The notes: generated from the sequence alone by a model not told the origin. A stretch of 64,000 nt of DNA from CANMUM01 sp965263365 (GCA_965263365.1 OZ253672.1:868001-932000); one strand, 5' to 3'; positions 1 to 10,070 are shown, numbered from the stretch's first letter. Made by a program: numbers and translations.

Positions 1-34
1 GGATGATTATGATTATGCGAAGATGATAGAGTAA

Positions 35-211
35 TTGAAAATCGGAGCTAGACTATCCAAAGAAACATTTAAAAAACGACTTCAAGGATTAATGGAAGAT
101 TGGAAAATTCAAATGAACGCAAAAGCAATTGCAAAAATATTTGGATTTGGGAGTGGTCGCCAAGACTTGATGAGCAGAATGGGGTTCGGTTTGTTTTTTA
201 GAGGAAAGTAG
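35..211 (+). other. Small ORF at window edge, unknown, perhaps a gene remnant
   Basis: An open frame of 58 codons begins with TTG directly after a TAA (32-34) that closes the same reading frame entering from outside the window. The protein is basic (many Lys/Arg, a Gly-Phe-Gly-rich C-terminus). I see no ribosome binding site before the TTG, and the first ATG in frame is at 92. It may be the end of a longer gene interrupted by a stop, or a spurious frame. No family recognised. Confidence 0.25.
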
Positions 212-271
212 ATCAGAAAAGGCGCGGCTGAGTGAATTTTAGGCGCAAGATATTTCTAAAAAATCTGTGCC

Positions 272-298
272 AAAATAAAAAACCGCCCGTGGGGGCGG
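272..298 (-). terminator. Rho-independent terminator of nrdJ
   Basis: On the minus strand a six-pair GC stem (arms 293-298 and 283-288, four-base loop) is followed by a T-rich tract covering 272-282. It lies 26 bases past the nrdJ stop codon. Confidence 0.85.
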
Positions 299-323
299 CT
301 TTCCGATTTTTATGCGTACAATT

Positions 324-3300
324 TTACGAGCAACCTGTCGTCGAGCCGCATGTGTTACACTTTAGGCAAGTTCCATTGCGCACGAGTGTAAAGTTTTGAC
401 ACTCAGAACAAGGATCACCCTCATACCCTTGCATTTTTGCGACAGAGCGCGCGTCCATTTTTTCGGTCTTTTCCTTTGGCTTAACCGCGGCGGGCTCGGC
501 ACTCTTCACAACAGTCGCTGTCTGCGGTTCAATATTCACAGAAGCACTCTGAATGTTGAGCGTATTGATATCTTCTGGCATGCGATTGCGCAAATATCCA
601 GTTGAAGATATTTTTCTAAGCATTTGAATAGATTGATCTTCTTCAGACGTGTACTTGATGTTGGAAACACCTTCTTCAACCCCGCGCCCCATTTCGCCCA
701 ATGTCTGCCCTTGAGGCTTAACATGGGCCAGATCATCGCGTTCAAGATAGCTGACCGCGAGTTCACGGAATATATAATCCAAAATTGAGGTTGCGTTCTT
801 GATGCTATCATTTCCTTGAACGAGGCCAGCAGGCTCAAAACGCGTAAATGTGAAAGCATCGACAAACTCATCCAGCGGAACACCATATTGAAGGCCTACC
901 GAAACGGCGATCGCAAAATTATTCATCATCGCGCGGAAGGCTGCCCCTTCTTTATGCATATCAATAAAAATTTCGCCGAGTTTGCCGTCTTCATATTCGC
1001 CTGTGCGCAAGTAAACTTTATGACCGCCCACAATTGCTTTTTGCGTATAGCCACGCCGACGCTCAGGAAGTTTTGAACGTTGACGGGCAACTTCCTTCAC
1101 GATGATTTTTTCGACAATTTTCTCTGCTAAAACTTGAGCGCGCTCGCCTTGAGGCGCGTCTGCGAGTGTTTCTTCTAAATCCTCATCGTCTTCAATCAGT
1201 GCAGACGAGAGGGGTTGGCTCAGTTTGGAACCATCGCGGTAAAGCGCATTCGCTTTGACACCAAGTGACCAAGAGAGTTCATAAGCTTCTTTACAATCCT
1301 CAATTGTTGCAGAGTTCGGCATATTAATCGTTTTGGAAATCGCACCCGAAATAAAGCTTTGTGCTGCCGCCATCATATGAATATGGCTTTCAACTGAGAG
1401 GTAGCGCTTACCGATTTTGCCGCAAGGGTTGGCGCAATCAAACACAGGCAAATGCTCGTCTTTGAGTTTCGGTGCGCCTTCAAGCGTCATTGTGCCGCAA
1501 ACATAGTTGTTACAATCTTGGATTTGCGCTTTGCTAAATCCGAGATGAGCGAGGAGATCAAAGCTTGGGTCGTTCAATTTTTCTTCAGGGATACCGAGCG
1601 TATTAACACAAAAGTCCTTCCCTAACGTCCACTGATTAAATACGAATTTGATATCAAAAGCTGTCGGGAGCGATTCTTCGATTTTTTCGATTTCAGCTTT
1701 GGAAAACCCGTGCCCAATCAATGAAGTATGGTTGATGAACGGCGCTGTTGCCATTGTCCCATGTCCGACTGCATATTTGATAATGTTCTCGATATCTGCA
1801 TCTGCATAACCAAGATTGGAGAGCGCCTCGGGAACCGAGCGGTTAATAATTTTAAAATATCCACCGCCAGCTAGCTTTTTGAATTTTACGAGCGCGAAAT
1901 CTGGCTCAATTCCGGTTGTATCGCAGTCCATGACAAGACCAATCGTACCCGTTGGTGCGATCACCGAGACTTGAGCATTGCGGAACCCTTTTTCTTCGCC
2001 CCATTCAAGCGCATTATCCCAGGCTTTGTGCGCCGCATTCAACATCGCACCGTCTGGGCAATTATCATGATCAAGCGCGACGGGCAAAACGGCTAGTCCT
2101 TCATAACCTGTGGTTTCGCCGTAAGCCGCGCGGCGATGATTGCGAATAACACGCAACATATCATCGGCATTTTTGGCATATCCCGGGAAAGGCGTTTGCT
2201 CACCCGCAATTTCCGCCGATGTCGCATAAGCCGTTCCTGTCAAAACCGCCGTCAGCGCGCCACAAATTGCACGACCTTCCGCACTATCGTAGCTATAGCC
2301 CATGTTCATCAACAAGCCGCCGATATTGGCATATCCTAATCCCAAAGTGCGGAATTTATAAGAAAGCTCTGCAATTTCTTTCGAAGGGAATTGCGCCATC
2401 AAGACTGAGATTTCAAGGGTAAGCGTCCAAAGCCTTGTTGCATATTCATAGCCTTCAATATCGAATTTGCGATCTTTGTAGAAAGTCAGCAAATTGATTG
2501 ACGCGAGATTACAGGCTGTGTCGTCAAGAAACATATATTCAGAGCAGGGGTTCGAACCACGAATTTGACCATCTTGCGGGCAAGTATGCCATGAATTGAT
2601 TGTATCATGGAATTGGATACCAGGGTCCGCACAAGCCCAAGCCGCGTGCGCGATTTGATCCCAAAGATCGCGAGCTTTAATGGTCTTTGCGACCTCACCA
2701 TCTGTACGGCGAATAAGTGCCCAATCTGCGTCATTTTTAACGGCTTCTAGGAACTGATCGGAAACGCGTACAGAGTTATTTGAGTTTTGTCCTGAAACTG
2801 TAAGGTAAGCTTCACTATCCCAATCTGTGTCGTAAACGGGAAATTCAATTGAGCCATATCCTTGCTCTGCGTATTGAAGGACTCGTTTGACATAAGTTTC
2901 TGGTATTAAATCTTTTTTAGACTTTTTAATTGCGGACTTAAGTGATGGGTTTTTCTGAGGATCATAGGCATCTTGCTCCAATCCATCCCAATTGCGAATA
3001 GCGTCGAAAATCGAGTTTAACGCGCGCTCATGAATTTTAGACCCGGCGACAAGTGCCGCCACTTTTTGCTCTTCAATCACCTTCCAATTGATAAATTCTT
3101 CAATATCCGGATGATCGGTGTCGATAATGACCATTTTGGCCGCGCGGCGCGTTGTGCCGCCAGATTTGATCGCGCCCGCAGCCCGATCACCAATCTTCAA
3201 AAAGCTCATAAGGCCAGATGATTTTCCGCCGCCCGAAAGGCTCTCGCCCGAACCACGAAGCGCTGAAAAATTCGTGCCCGTACCAGAGCCGTATTTAAAC

Positions 3301-3971
3301 AAACGAGCCTCACGTGTCCAAAGATCCATAATTCCGCGATCTCCGACAAGATCATCATCAATTGACTGAATAAAACAAGCATGGGGCTGAGGGTGCTCAT
3401 ATGCGGATGTTGATTTGGTAAGTTGACCGCTTTCGTAATCGACGTAGTAATGACCTTGCCCCGGACCATCGATTCCATAAGCCCAATGGAGCCCTGTGTT
3501 AAACCATTGGGGAGAGTTGGGCGCACAAATTTGCATGGCCAACATATAGCGCATTTCATCAAAATAGGTTTTGGCGTCTTTCTCAGTCGAAAAATATCCG
3601 CCTTTCCATCCCCAATAGGCCCAAGCGCCGGCGAGACGGTCAAAAACCTGCTTAGAGGACGTTTCGTCAATATAGCGCTCGTTTTCGGGGAGTTTATTGA
3701 GTGCAGATTCGTCAGGAATTGAACGCCAAAGGAACTCTGGGATCCCTTTTTCTTTCACGCGTTTTATTTTGGCGGCAATGCCGGCTTTACGAAAATATTT
3801 TTGCGCAATAACGTCGGAAGCAACTTGCGACCAATGCACGGGCACTTCTACGTTCGGATTGGAAAAAACAAGCGTGCCGTCGGGATTTTTTATTTCAGAG
3901 GAAACCGTTCTGAATTCAATGTTTCCATAAGCTTCAGAAGCCTGAGTTGTAAATCGACGTTCTATTTTCAT
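324..3971 (-). CDS. nrdJ: Adenosylcobalamin-dependent (class II) ribonucleotide reductase
   Basis: Reduces ribonucleotides to deoxyribonucleotides using coenzyme B12 rather than a di-iron centre, so it works with or without oxygen; cytoplasmic. The 1215-residue protein has the NPCSE loop near residue 474, an APTGTIG loop and a finger-loop core. A C-terminal extension ends in a cysteine-rich segment (CSEC, CLKCNTC, final GCS) typical of the long alphaproteobacterial NrdJ type. The open frame extends four codons upstream to a TTG, but GGAG at 3978-3981 sits six bases before the ATG at 3971, so I start there. The gene is single, with its own terminator, and is divergent from ctrA across a long AT-rich gap. 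I see no cobalamin riboswitch. Confidence 0.97.
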   Translation of the reverse strand: MKIERRFTTQASEAYGNIEFRTVSSEIKNPDGTLVFSNPNVEVPVHWSQVASDVIAQKYFRKAGIAAKIKRVKEKGIPEFLWRSIPDESALNKLPENERYIDETSSKQVFDRLAGAWAYWGWKGGYFSTEKDAKTYFDEMRYMLAMQICAPNSPQWFNTGLHWAYGIDGPGQGHYYVDYESGQLTKSTSAYEHPQPHACFIQSIDDDLVGDRGIMDLWTREARLFKYGSGTGTNFSALRGSGESLSGGGKSSGLMSFLKIGDRAAGAIKSGGTTRRAAKMVIIDTDHPDIEEFINWKVIEEQKVAALVAGSKIHERALNSIFDAIRNWDGLEQDAYDPQKNPSLKSAIKKSKKDLIPETYVKRVLQYAEQGYGSIEFPVYDTDWDSEAYLTVSGQNSNNSVRVSDQFLEAVKNDADWALIRRTDGEVAKTIKARDLWDQIAHAAWACADPGIQFHDTINSWHTCPQDGQIRGSNPCSEYMFLDDTACNLASINLLTFYKDRKFDIEGYEYATRLWTLTLEISVLMAQFPSKEIAELSYKFRTLGLGYANIGGLLMNMGYSYDSAEGRAICGALTAVLTGTAYATSAEIAGEQTPFPGYAKNADDMLRVIRNHRRAAYGETTGYEGLAVLPVALDHDNCPDGAMLNAAHKAWDNALEWGEEKGFRNAQVSVIAPTGTIGLVMDCDTTGIEPDFALVKFKKLAGGGYFKIINRSVPEALSNLGYADADIENIIKYAVGHGTMATAPFINHTSLIGHGFSKAEIEKIEESLPTAFDIKFVFNQWTLGKDFCVNTLGIPEEKLNDPSFDLLAHLGFSKAQIQDCNNYVCGTMTLEGAPKLKDEHLPVFDCANPCGKIGKRYLSVESHIHMMAAAQSFISGAISKTINMPNSATIEDCKEAYELSWSLGVKANALYRDGSKLSQPLSSALIEDDEDLEETLADAPQGERAQVLAEKIVEKIIVKEVARQRSKLPERRRGYTQKAIVGGHKVYLRTGEYEDGKLGEIFIDMHKEGAAFRAMMNNFAIAVSVGLQYGVPLDEFVDAFTFTRFEPAGLVQGNDSIKNATSILDYIFRELAVSYLERDDLAHVKPQGQTLGEMGRGVEEGVSNIKYTSEEDQSIQMLRKISSTGYLRNRMPEDINTLNIQSASVNIEPQTATVVKSAEPAAVKPKEKTEKMDARSVAKMQGYEGDPCSECQNFTLVRNGTCLKCNTCGSTTGCS

Positions 3972-4087
3972 TTTTTTCTCCAATCACCGAGCTAATCACT
4001 CATTTTAACTAAATCAAAATCGCAAGATGAATTCTGCAATTTCATATCTCAGCGGACTCAAAACGCTCACAGGCACAACAATCCACC

Positions 4088-4107
4088 AACGTGAATAAAT
4101 TCACGTT
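4088..4107. promoter_or_regulatory. Perfect palindrome, candidate operator of nrdJ
   Basis: Arms AACGTGAA and TTCACGTT separated by TAAA form a perfect 20-base inverted repeat, 117 bases upstream of the nrdJ start. The size and symmetry fit a dimeric regulator site; the regulator is unknown. Confidence 0.4.
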
Positions 4108-4613
4108 CTAAAATACACCACGAATGCCATTAAAGGCCTTATCTATTAAAGCTATTACTGCTCAAGTAATCACTATATGTTGTGTTTTAACGATAATGTC
4201 GGCACAAATTGCGGTATTTTTCGAAATTTGACAAGGTTTTTTTAGTTTATTTTTTAACTTTTTTTTCTTGACGCGGTTTTCATCAATTTGGAGCGATTCT
4301 TGTGTAAAAATAAATTGTTTATTTTGGCACCTTTAGAAAAATTAGCTTGAAATTGACCGCCGAACTATTTTTTTTAGTCAGCCTAAAAAAATTTAAATTC
4401 AATCCAGGATTAATCACCAAAACGAGATTTATTTCGTAAAAAAAATAAGTTAAAAATTTAAACAAGTGATCCTAAAGATGTAATTGCATTTAAGGATACG
4501 AATCGAAATCACAATATTTTTCAAACTCAATTCACTCACAATTTTATGGGGATTGAGCGAAAAATCGTACGAGAATACTTAGTTTAATGCAAATTTAGGG
4601 TAAAAACTTGAAA

Positions 4614-4646
4614 TTTACTATTAAATTCGTATTTTACTATTAAATT
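4614..4646. repeat. Perfect 14-base direct repeat upstream of ctrA
   Basis: TTTACTATTAAATT occurs at 4614-4627 and again at 4633-4646, a 19-base period, close to two helical turns. Tandem spacing on one helix face suggests paired binding sites, but the AT-rich context raises the chance of coincidence. Confidence 0.35.
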
Positions 4647-4910
4647 AATACCTGTAAGTTGTTTTTTTTACAATTTTTAACTATTTATAAATAAAATCGT
4701 TTAATATTTGTTGATACACTATAACTAAATAAGTTGATAATTTGAATTTAATTGAAAATAATTATTCATTTTAATTTTATAAGTTTCACTTTAACTAACC
4801 TTTGAAAGCAAAAGTAGATTTTAAAAAAAGACCTAAATATTACCTAATATTTACCCATGGTTGTATCTAAACGAAACAAAATTAAATTAGTACGGTGACT
4901 GGAGAAATAA

Positions 4911-5621
4911 ATGAGACTGCTATTAATTGAAGATGATCTAACGACCTTGCGCTCTTTAGAACTCATGTTAAAAGCCGAAAGCTACAACATTTTTTCGACT
5001 ACACAAGGAGAAGAGGGCCTCGAGTTGGTTAAGGTTTATGACTATGATTTGGTAATCCTTGATTTGTCCTTACCAGATATCAGCGGAAGCGAAGTCTTGA
5101 AGCATATGCGTCAAGCAAAAGTCGAAACTCCTGTACTAATTCTGACCGGAAATGATGAAACAACCGAAAAACTCAAAAATTTTGGATTAGGTGCTGACGA
5201 TTACTTGATAAAACCATTTCAAAGAGAAGAGCTTGTGGCACGAGTTTCGGCAATTATCCGTCGTTCGCGCGGGCATGCACGATCAATAATCGAAATTGGT
5301 GAATTAAGTTTGGATCTCGACTCTAAAATGGTTTACGCGAACGGAAGCCCCGTCAAATTAACTGGCAAAGAATATCAAATTTTTGAAATTCTTGCGCTTC
5401 GCAAAGGCTTGACGATGACAAAAGAAATGTTTTTAAATCATCTATATGGCGGCCTTGACGAACCAGAACTTAAAATTATTGATGTGTTTGTGTGTAAGTT
5501 GCGCAAAAAACTATCGGAAGCTACAAACGGTAAAAATTATATCGAAACCGTATGGGGGCGTGGATATGTTTTATCTGAACCTGCCAGTAAAGATGTAGAA
5601 ATTACAGCTGTCTCGGCGTAG
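4911..5621 (+). CDS. ctrA: Cell-cycle response regulator CtrA
   Basis: OmpR-family master regulator that binds TTAA-N7-TTAA sites and controls cell division, motility and replication start in alphaproteobacteria. Of 236 residues, 1-117 are the receiver with acidic residues E7, D8 and D9, phospho-acceptor D51 in the ILDLSLPD segment, and K103-type lysine in IKPF. The winged-helix output domain carries the very conserved LTGKEYQ and GGLDEPELKIIDVF segments that distinguish CtrA from other OmpR proteins. The receiver is more diverged from Caulobacter CtrA than the DNA-binding half. The C-terminus ends VSA, compatible with a ClpXP-type degron (inference). In Rhodobacter, CtrA also controls gene transfer agents, relevant to the cluster at 50-64 kb. 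Confidence 0.93.
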   Translation: MRLLLIEDDLTTLRSLELMLKAESYNIFSTTQGEEGLELVKVYDYDLVILDLSLPDISGSEVLKHMRQAKVETPVLILTGNDETTEKLKNFGLGADDYLIKPFQREELVARVSAIIRRSRGHARSIIEIGELSLDLDSKMVYANGSPVKLTGKEYQIFEILALRKGLTMTKEMFLNHLYGGLDEPELKIIDVFVCKLRKKLSEATNGKNYIETVWGRGYVLSEPASKDVEITAVSA

Positions 5622-5741
5622 TTGTTTAAGCTTTACGGGCCGGCATAATAGATTCAGTTGATATTTGCGTTTCAGAGTGCTTTCGCATTGAAATCAAATT
5701 GATTTTGACCATAATTGGTTTAAATTAACTTGGTCTAAGAT

Positions 5742-7850
5742 ATGAAAGCGCGGCTTGAAAAATACTTCGATAATGACGTTAATATTAAAAATATTCCGAA
5801 TCCTAAAGAATGGCTCGCGCAAATTGATGGAGATCTAAAGCGTGCGGCTGCGGCCTATCATGATTTAGATGAGCCTCTCATTACTGACGCGCAATATGAT
5901 CGGTTGTTTAAACTTGCCAAAGAGTTGAGCGCTTTTTATGGTATTGAATCGAGCGCTTTAGAAATGGTGGGCGCTGCATCGACCAAAGGTTTTGCAAAAA
6001 TCAAGCATGCCCGGCCCATGCTGTCGCTTGCGAATGCATTTGAGGCATCTGATATTGAAGAATTCGATTTATATATCCGCAATTTTTTGATGTTGGACAC
6101 ACAGGAAATTGTTTATTTTGCGGAACCCAAGATTGACGGTCTCTCGCTTTCATTGCGCTACGAAAATGGCAAATTGGTATCTGCCGCAACGCGCGGAGAC
6201 GGGGAAACGGGTGAAAATGTCACGAAAAATGCGCTGACCATCGAAGATATTCCTAAAAATATTCCCGTCCGAGATGATGTGATTGAAGTTCGGGGTGAAG
6301 TCTATATGACGCGTGCGCATTTTATTGAATTTAATGAGCGCGAGGCGCAAGCTGGCCGAAAAACGGTCGCGAATCCTCGGAATGCGGCGGCGGGCGCGCT
6401 GCGACAAATAAACCCAGAAATGACCGCAAAGCGCCCACTTCGATTTATGGCCTATGCCTGGGGTGAACTCAGCGCGCCTTTATTCTCCTCGCAACAAGAG
6501 GCGCATCAAAAGTTTAAATCTTGGGGTTTTCAAACGGACCCGCTTGCGAAAGCGGTCAGCAACATTGAGGCACTCCTCGAACATTATGAATATATTGCCA
6601 CGAACCGTGCGTCGATTCCTTATGATATTGATGGCGTAGTCTACAAGATTGACGATTTGTCGTTTCAGTCTCGTCTCGGCATGCGCGCAACCACACCACG
6701 CTGGGCAATTGCGCATAAACTTCCCTCAGAGCGGGCGTTCACGCGCTTAAATAGTATTGATATTCAAATCGGACGCACCGGCGCGCTTTCACCGGTTGCA
6801 CGTCTTGAGCCGGTAAATGTTGGCGGCGTTTTAGTGTCAAATGCGACCTTACATAATGCTGATTATATCGAGGGCATTGATGGCAATGGTAATCAAATTC
6901 GAGAGGGTCGCGATATTCGCGAAGGCGATTTGGTGGAAATTTACCGTGCAGGCGACGTGATTCCCAAAATTAAAGATGTGGTTATAAAAGAGCGTCCTGA
7001 AAATTCGGTCAGGTATCAATTTCCCGAACGCTGCCCAAGATGTCATTCGGTTGTGGTGCGCGAAATAAATGAAGCGGTGCATCGCTGTACGGGCGGCGTC
7101 ATATGCCCCGCACAAGCAGTTGAAAAGATTAAACATTTTGTGTCAAAGGGTGCTTTTAATATTGAAGGGCTTGGCAGCAAACAGGTTGAATTGATGTTTG
7201 AGAAGGGATGGATCAGAAGACCCGCAGATGTTTTTCGACTATTCGAACGTAAAAGTGAATTGCTTGAGTTAGAGGGTTATGGCGAAGTATCGGTCGATAA
7301 TTTATTGACGTCGATTGAGCGGGCGCGTACTCAACCGCTTGATCGTGTTATCTTTGGGCTTGGGATCCGCCATGTTGGCGAAACGGCATCGAAATTATTT
7401 GCACGCCATTTTCAAAATTGGCTGAATTTTCTGCGCGCGATTGATGATTCACCTGAAGAATTAGAGAATATCGACGGTGTTGGCGCAGTTATGGTGCGTT
7501 CAATTTATGAGCAGTTTCAAAACCAACAGCAGCGAGCTGCGATTAATGAGTTAATTGCATTCTTACGAATCAAAGATGTAATTGCCCTTGAAAATGTGGC
7601 AAGCTCTCTGACAGGAAAAACGGTTGTTTTTACAGGAAATTTAAGTCAAATGTCACGGGCAGAAGCCAAAGCGCGCGCAGAAGAGCTGGGTGCAAAAGTT
7701 TCAAGCTCGGTCTCCTCAAAGACGGATTATGTTGTGGCAGGGCCTGGTGCAGGATCAAAAGCCAAAAAGGCTGAGGAACTTGGCATTCGCGTACTTGATG
7801 AAGATCATTTTCGAACCATTTTAGAAGGGGGAAAGCTTGACGCGACCTGA
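5742..7850 (+). CDS. ligA: NAD-dependent DNA ligase LigA
   Basis: Seals nicks in replication and repair using NAD+. The 702-residue protein shows the full domain order: Ia, adenylation domain with the nucleotide-acceptor lysine in EPKIDG near residue 129, OB fold, a four-cysteine zinc finger from about residue 430 (CPRC ... HRC ... CP), helix-hairpin-helix repeats, and a C-terminal BRCT domain from about residue 615. Its stop overlaps the start of recG by 14 bases, so the two repair genes form an operon. Confidence 0.98.
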   Translation: MKARLEKYFDNDVNIKNIPNPKEWLAQIDGDLKRAAAAYHDLDEPLITDAQYDRLFKLAKELSAFYGIESSALEMVGAASTKGFAKIKHARPMLSLANAFEASDIEEFDLYIRNFLMLDTQEIVYFAEPKIDGLSLSLRYENGKLVSAATRGDGETGENVTKNALTIEDIPKNIPVRDDVIEVRGEVYMTRAHFIEFNEREAQAGRKTVANPRNAAAGALRQINPEMTAKRPLRFMAYAWGELSAPLFSSQQEAHQKFKSWGFQTDPLAKAVSNIEALLEHYEYIATNRASIPYDIDGVVYKIDDLSFQSRLGMRATTPRWAIAHKLPSERAFTRLNSIDIQIGRTGALSPVARLEPVNVGGVLVSNATLHNADYIEGIDGNGNQIREGRDIREGDLVEIYRAGDVIPKIKDVVIKERPENSVRYQFPERCPRCHSVVVREINEAVHRCTGGVICPAQAVEKIKHFVSKGAFNIEGLGSKQVELMFEKGWIRRPADVFRLFERKSELLELEGYGEVSVDNLLTSIERARTQPLDRVIFGLGIRHVGETASKLFARHFQNWLNFLRAIDDSPEELENIDGVGAVMVRSIYEQFQNQQQRAAINELIAFLRIKDVIALENVASSLTGKTVVFTGNLSQMSRAEAKARAEELGAKVSSSVSSKTDYVVAGPGAGSKAKKAEELGIRVLDEDHFRTILEGGKLDAT

Positions 7851-9915
7851 AACCCTTTTTCCCTTATTTGCACCTGTTGAGCAACTCAAGGGAATTGGCC
7901 CTAAGATGGTTGAATCACTTGAGCGTATTCACATAACCCGCATTAAAGACTTAATTTTTCATTTGCCATTTCATTCGATTGAGCGCGTGCGACCCCAGCA
8001 AGAACTGCAAACTTATCTTGAGAAATATGTGACTTTAGAGGTTCTGATTGGAGGCCATAAAGCGGGCCGTATGCGTCAAGCGCCTTATCGTGTGCGCACA
8101 TTTTGGAATGATATCCCTCTCGATTTGACTTATTTTCATGCGCATGCCCAATATCTTGCTCAATTGCTGCCAATGGGCGATACGCGCATTATTTCGGGAA
8201 AACTTGAAAAATTTGGCGATGGTTATCAGGTGATTCACCCAGATTATGTTGAAAAAGATGTCAACGCCATTCCTACAATCGAAGCGCGATATGGCCTCAC
8301 TGAAGGTATCTCGCAAAAAAAAATGCGCAATGCGGTACGTTCGGCACTTGCCACCCACATTCAACTGCCAGAATGGCATCGCGATGATATCGTGAGCGCC
8401 CAGAATTTTCCGTCTTTTGAGGATGCGCTCAATCGCGCTCATTATCCACAAACGCGCGATGATATCTTGTTAGACTGTTCAGCAATCCGGAGGCTTGCAT
8501 TTGATGAGCTGCTTTCCCATCAATTAGCGCTTGCGTTTGTGAAAGCTAAGCGAAAAACACCGCGCGGCAAGTCTATTCAAGCCAATGAATCTCTAATTGG
8601 AGAAGTTGAAAAAACGCTCGGGTTTTCTCTGACTGAGGCTCAAAAACGCGCGGCGCGTGAGGTGTTTTCGGATTTTAGTGCGTCAAAGCGCATGTTTCGT
8701 ATGCTTCAAGGGGATGTCGGCGCGGGCAAAACCGCTGTTGCATTGATTGCGATGGTGGCAATGAAGCGCTCTGGATTTCAATCTAGCTTACTGGCGCCAA
8801 CTGAAATTCTCGCGCGACAGCACTATGAGGGGCTGCGCGCGCACTTTGAGGCTTTGGATGTATCCGTTGTGTTTCTTCACGGCGGTCAATCGAGCCGTGA
8901 AAGGCGCGAGATTTTAGCACAAATTCAAAACGGGACGGCTGACGCGATCATCGGCACACATGCCTTGTTTCAAGAAGAAGTTGTTTATGCCCAATTGGGC
9001 TTAGCCGTTATTGACGAACAACATCGCTTTGGCGTTCGCGAACGGATGCGTTTGGCTGAGAAAGGGCAGCAGGTTGATTTACTTTCAATGAGTGCAACTC
9101 CCATTCCACGCTCTTTGTCGATGGTCATTCACGGTGAAATGGATATTTCAATCCTTGATGAAAAACCAAAGGGGCGCAAACCAATCGAGACATCTATCCT
9201 TTCGAGCAATAAACTTGATGCTCTCGTCGCGCGCATTCAAGATGCTGTTGCGCACGGGCGCCAAGTCTATTGGGTTTGTCCCTTGGTGTCGGAAAGTGAA
9301 GTTCTTGATTTCACGGCCGCCGAGGAAAGATTTCGCCACTTATCCCATAATTTCGAAGGTCAATCTGTTGCAATCGTGCATGGACAAATGCGCGCTGATG
9401 AAAAACAAGAGGCGATGGAAAAGTTCCGTCGCGGCGAGGCCAAGGTATTGGTCGCAACAACAGTGATTGAAGTTGGAGTTGATGTGCCGAGTGCCTCGAT
9501 TATGGTGATTGAGGGGGCTGAACGATTTGGTTTGGCGCAGCTTCATCAATTGCGTGGGCGTGTCGGTCGCGGTGATGAAAAATCGCACTGTATTTTATTA
9601 TACTCAAATCAGCTTTCAAAAATGGCACTCGAACGATTGGAGCTCATGCGTTCGACAAATGATGGCTTTGAACTTGCCGAAGCCGATTTAAAGATGCGCG
9701 GGGCGGGTGATTTGATCGGGACTGTGCAATCGGGCCTTCCTCGATTTTTGATTGCTGATCTTGAAGTTCATAGTGATCTTATCAATTTGGCGCGTGATGA
9801 TGCCAAGCTCATTATTGAAACAGATCCTTTATTGCAAAGCGCGCGCGGACAAGCTCTGAGAACGCTGTTGTATTTAATGGAACGCGATTCGCAAATCGCG
9901 GTTTTAAACAGTTAG
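7837..9915 (+). CDS. recG: ATP-dependent DNA helicase RecG
   Basis: Branch-migrates and regresses stalled replication forks. The 692-residue protein has the N-terminal wedge/OB domain, Walker A GDVGAGKT near residue 292, a DEQH box near residue 392, and the RecG-specific C-terminal motor segments (VATTVIEVGVD, QLRGRVGRG). The start is TTG at 7837 with a GGGGG-containing Shine-Dalgarno just upstream, inside the end of ligA. No alternative ATG lies nearby in frame. Downstream come a strong AT hairpin and then the SOS-box peptide. Confidence 0.97.
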   Translation: MTRPETLFPLFAPVEQLKGIGPKMVESLERIHITRIKDLIFHLPFHSIERVRPQQELQTYLEKYVTLEVLIGGHKAGRMRQAPYRVRTFWNDIPLDLTYFHAHAQYLAQLLPMGDTRIISGKLEKFGDGYQVIHPDYVEKDVNAIPTIEARYGLTEGISQKKMRNAVRSALATHIQLPEWHRDDIVSAQNFPSFEDALNRAHYPQTRDDILLDCSAIRRLAFDELLSHQLALAFVKAKRKTPRGKSIQANESLIGEVEKTLGFSLTEAQKRAAREVFSDFSASKRMFRMLQGDVGAGKTAVALIAMVAMKRSGFQSSLLAPTEILARQHYEGLRAHFEALDVSVVFLHGGQSSRERREILAQIQNGTADAIIGTHALFQEEVVYAQLGLAVIDEQHRFGVRERMRLAEKGQQVDLLSMSATPIPRSLSMVIHGEMDISILDEKPKGRKPIETSILSSNKLDALVARIQDAVAHGRQVYWVCPLVSESEVLDFTAAEERFRHLSHNFEGQSVAIVHGQMRADEKQEAMEKFRRGEAKVLVATTVIEVGVDVPSASIMVIEGAERFGLAQLHQLRGRVGRGDEKSHCILLYSNQLSKMALERLELMRSTNDGFELAEADLKMRGAGDLIGTVQSGLPRFLIADLEVHSDLINLARDDAKLIIETDPLLQSARGQALRTLLYLMERDSQIAVLNS

Positions 9916-9953
9916 GTTTACGTTTTTTTGTGTATAAAATCCAAAATTTTCGA

Positions 9954-9980
9954 TCTTATTCAATAAAGCATTGAATAAGA
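9954..9980. repeat. Perfect AT-rich hairpin downstream of recG
   Basis: Eleven-base arms (TCTTATTCAAT and ATTGAATAAGA) enclose a five-base loop. There is no T tract on either strand right after it, so it is not a standard terminator. It may stabilise the ligA-recG message end or be a protein site. Confidence 0.45.
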
Positions 9981-10028
9981 AAATTGATAAATATTTGAAT
10001 TTATTTATAATTTTAATATAATTTAAAT

Positions 10029-10070
10029 GTTCTTACTTTGTTCTTGACATAATGAGAACAAAATGAGAAC
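10029..10070 (+). promoter_or_regulatory. Two LexA (SOS) boxes flanking a -35 element
   Basis: GTTC-N7-GTTC at 10029-10043 and GAAC-N7-GAAC at 10056-10070 both match the alphaproteobacterial LexA consensus exactly. A TTGACA hexamer sits between them at 10044-10049. The layout predicts tight LexA repression of the small gene that starts at 10101. Confidence 0.85.

Larger units (their letters stand above)
3972..4910. other. Long AT-rich divergent intergenic region between nrdJ and ctrA
   Basis: About 0.94 kb without a credible gene and very rich in A/T runs. It must carry the promoters of both nrdJ and ctrA. Two ordered elements stand out: a perfect palindrome on the nrdJ side (4088-4107) and a perfect 14-base direct repeat on the ctrA side (4614-4646). 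I found no TTAA-N7-TTAA CtrA box and no NrdR-like box that I would defend. Confidence 0.6.

Noticed and set aside
3972..4910. Cobalamin riboswitch or replication origin in the AT-rich region between nrdJ and ctrA
   Set aside because: No B12-box-like element and no cluster of DnaA boxes could be identified.
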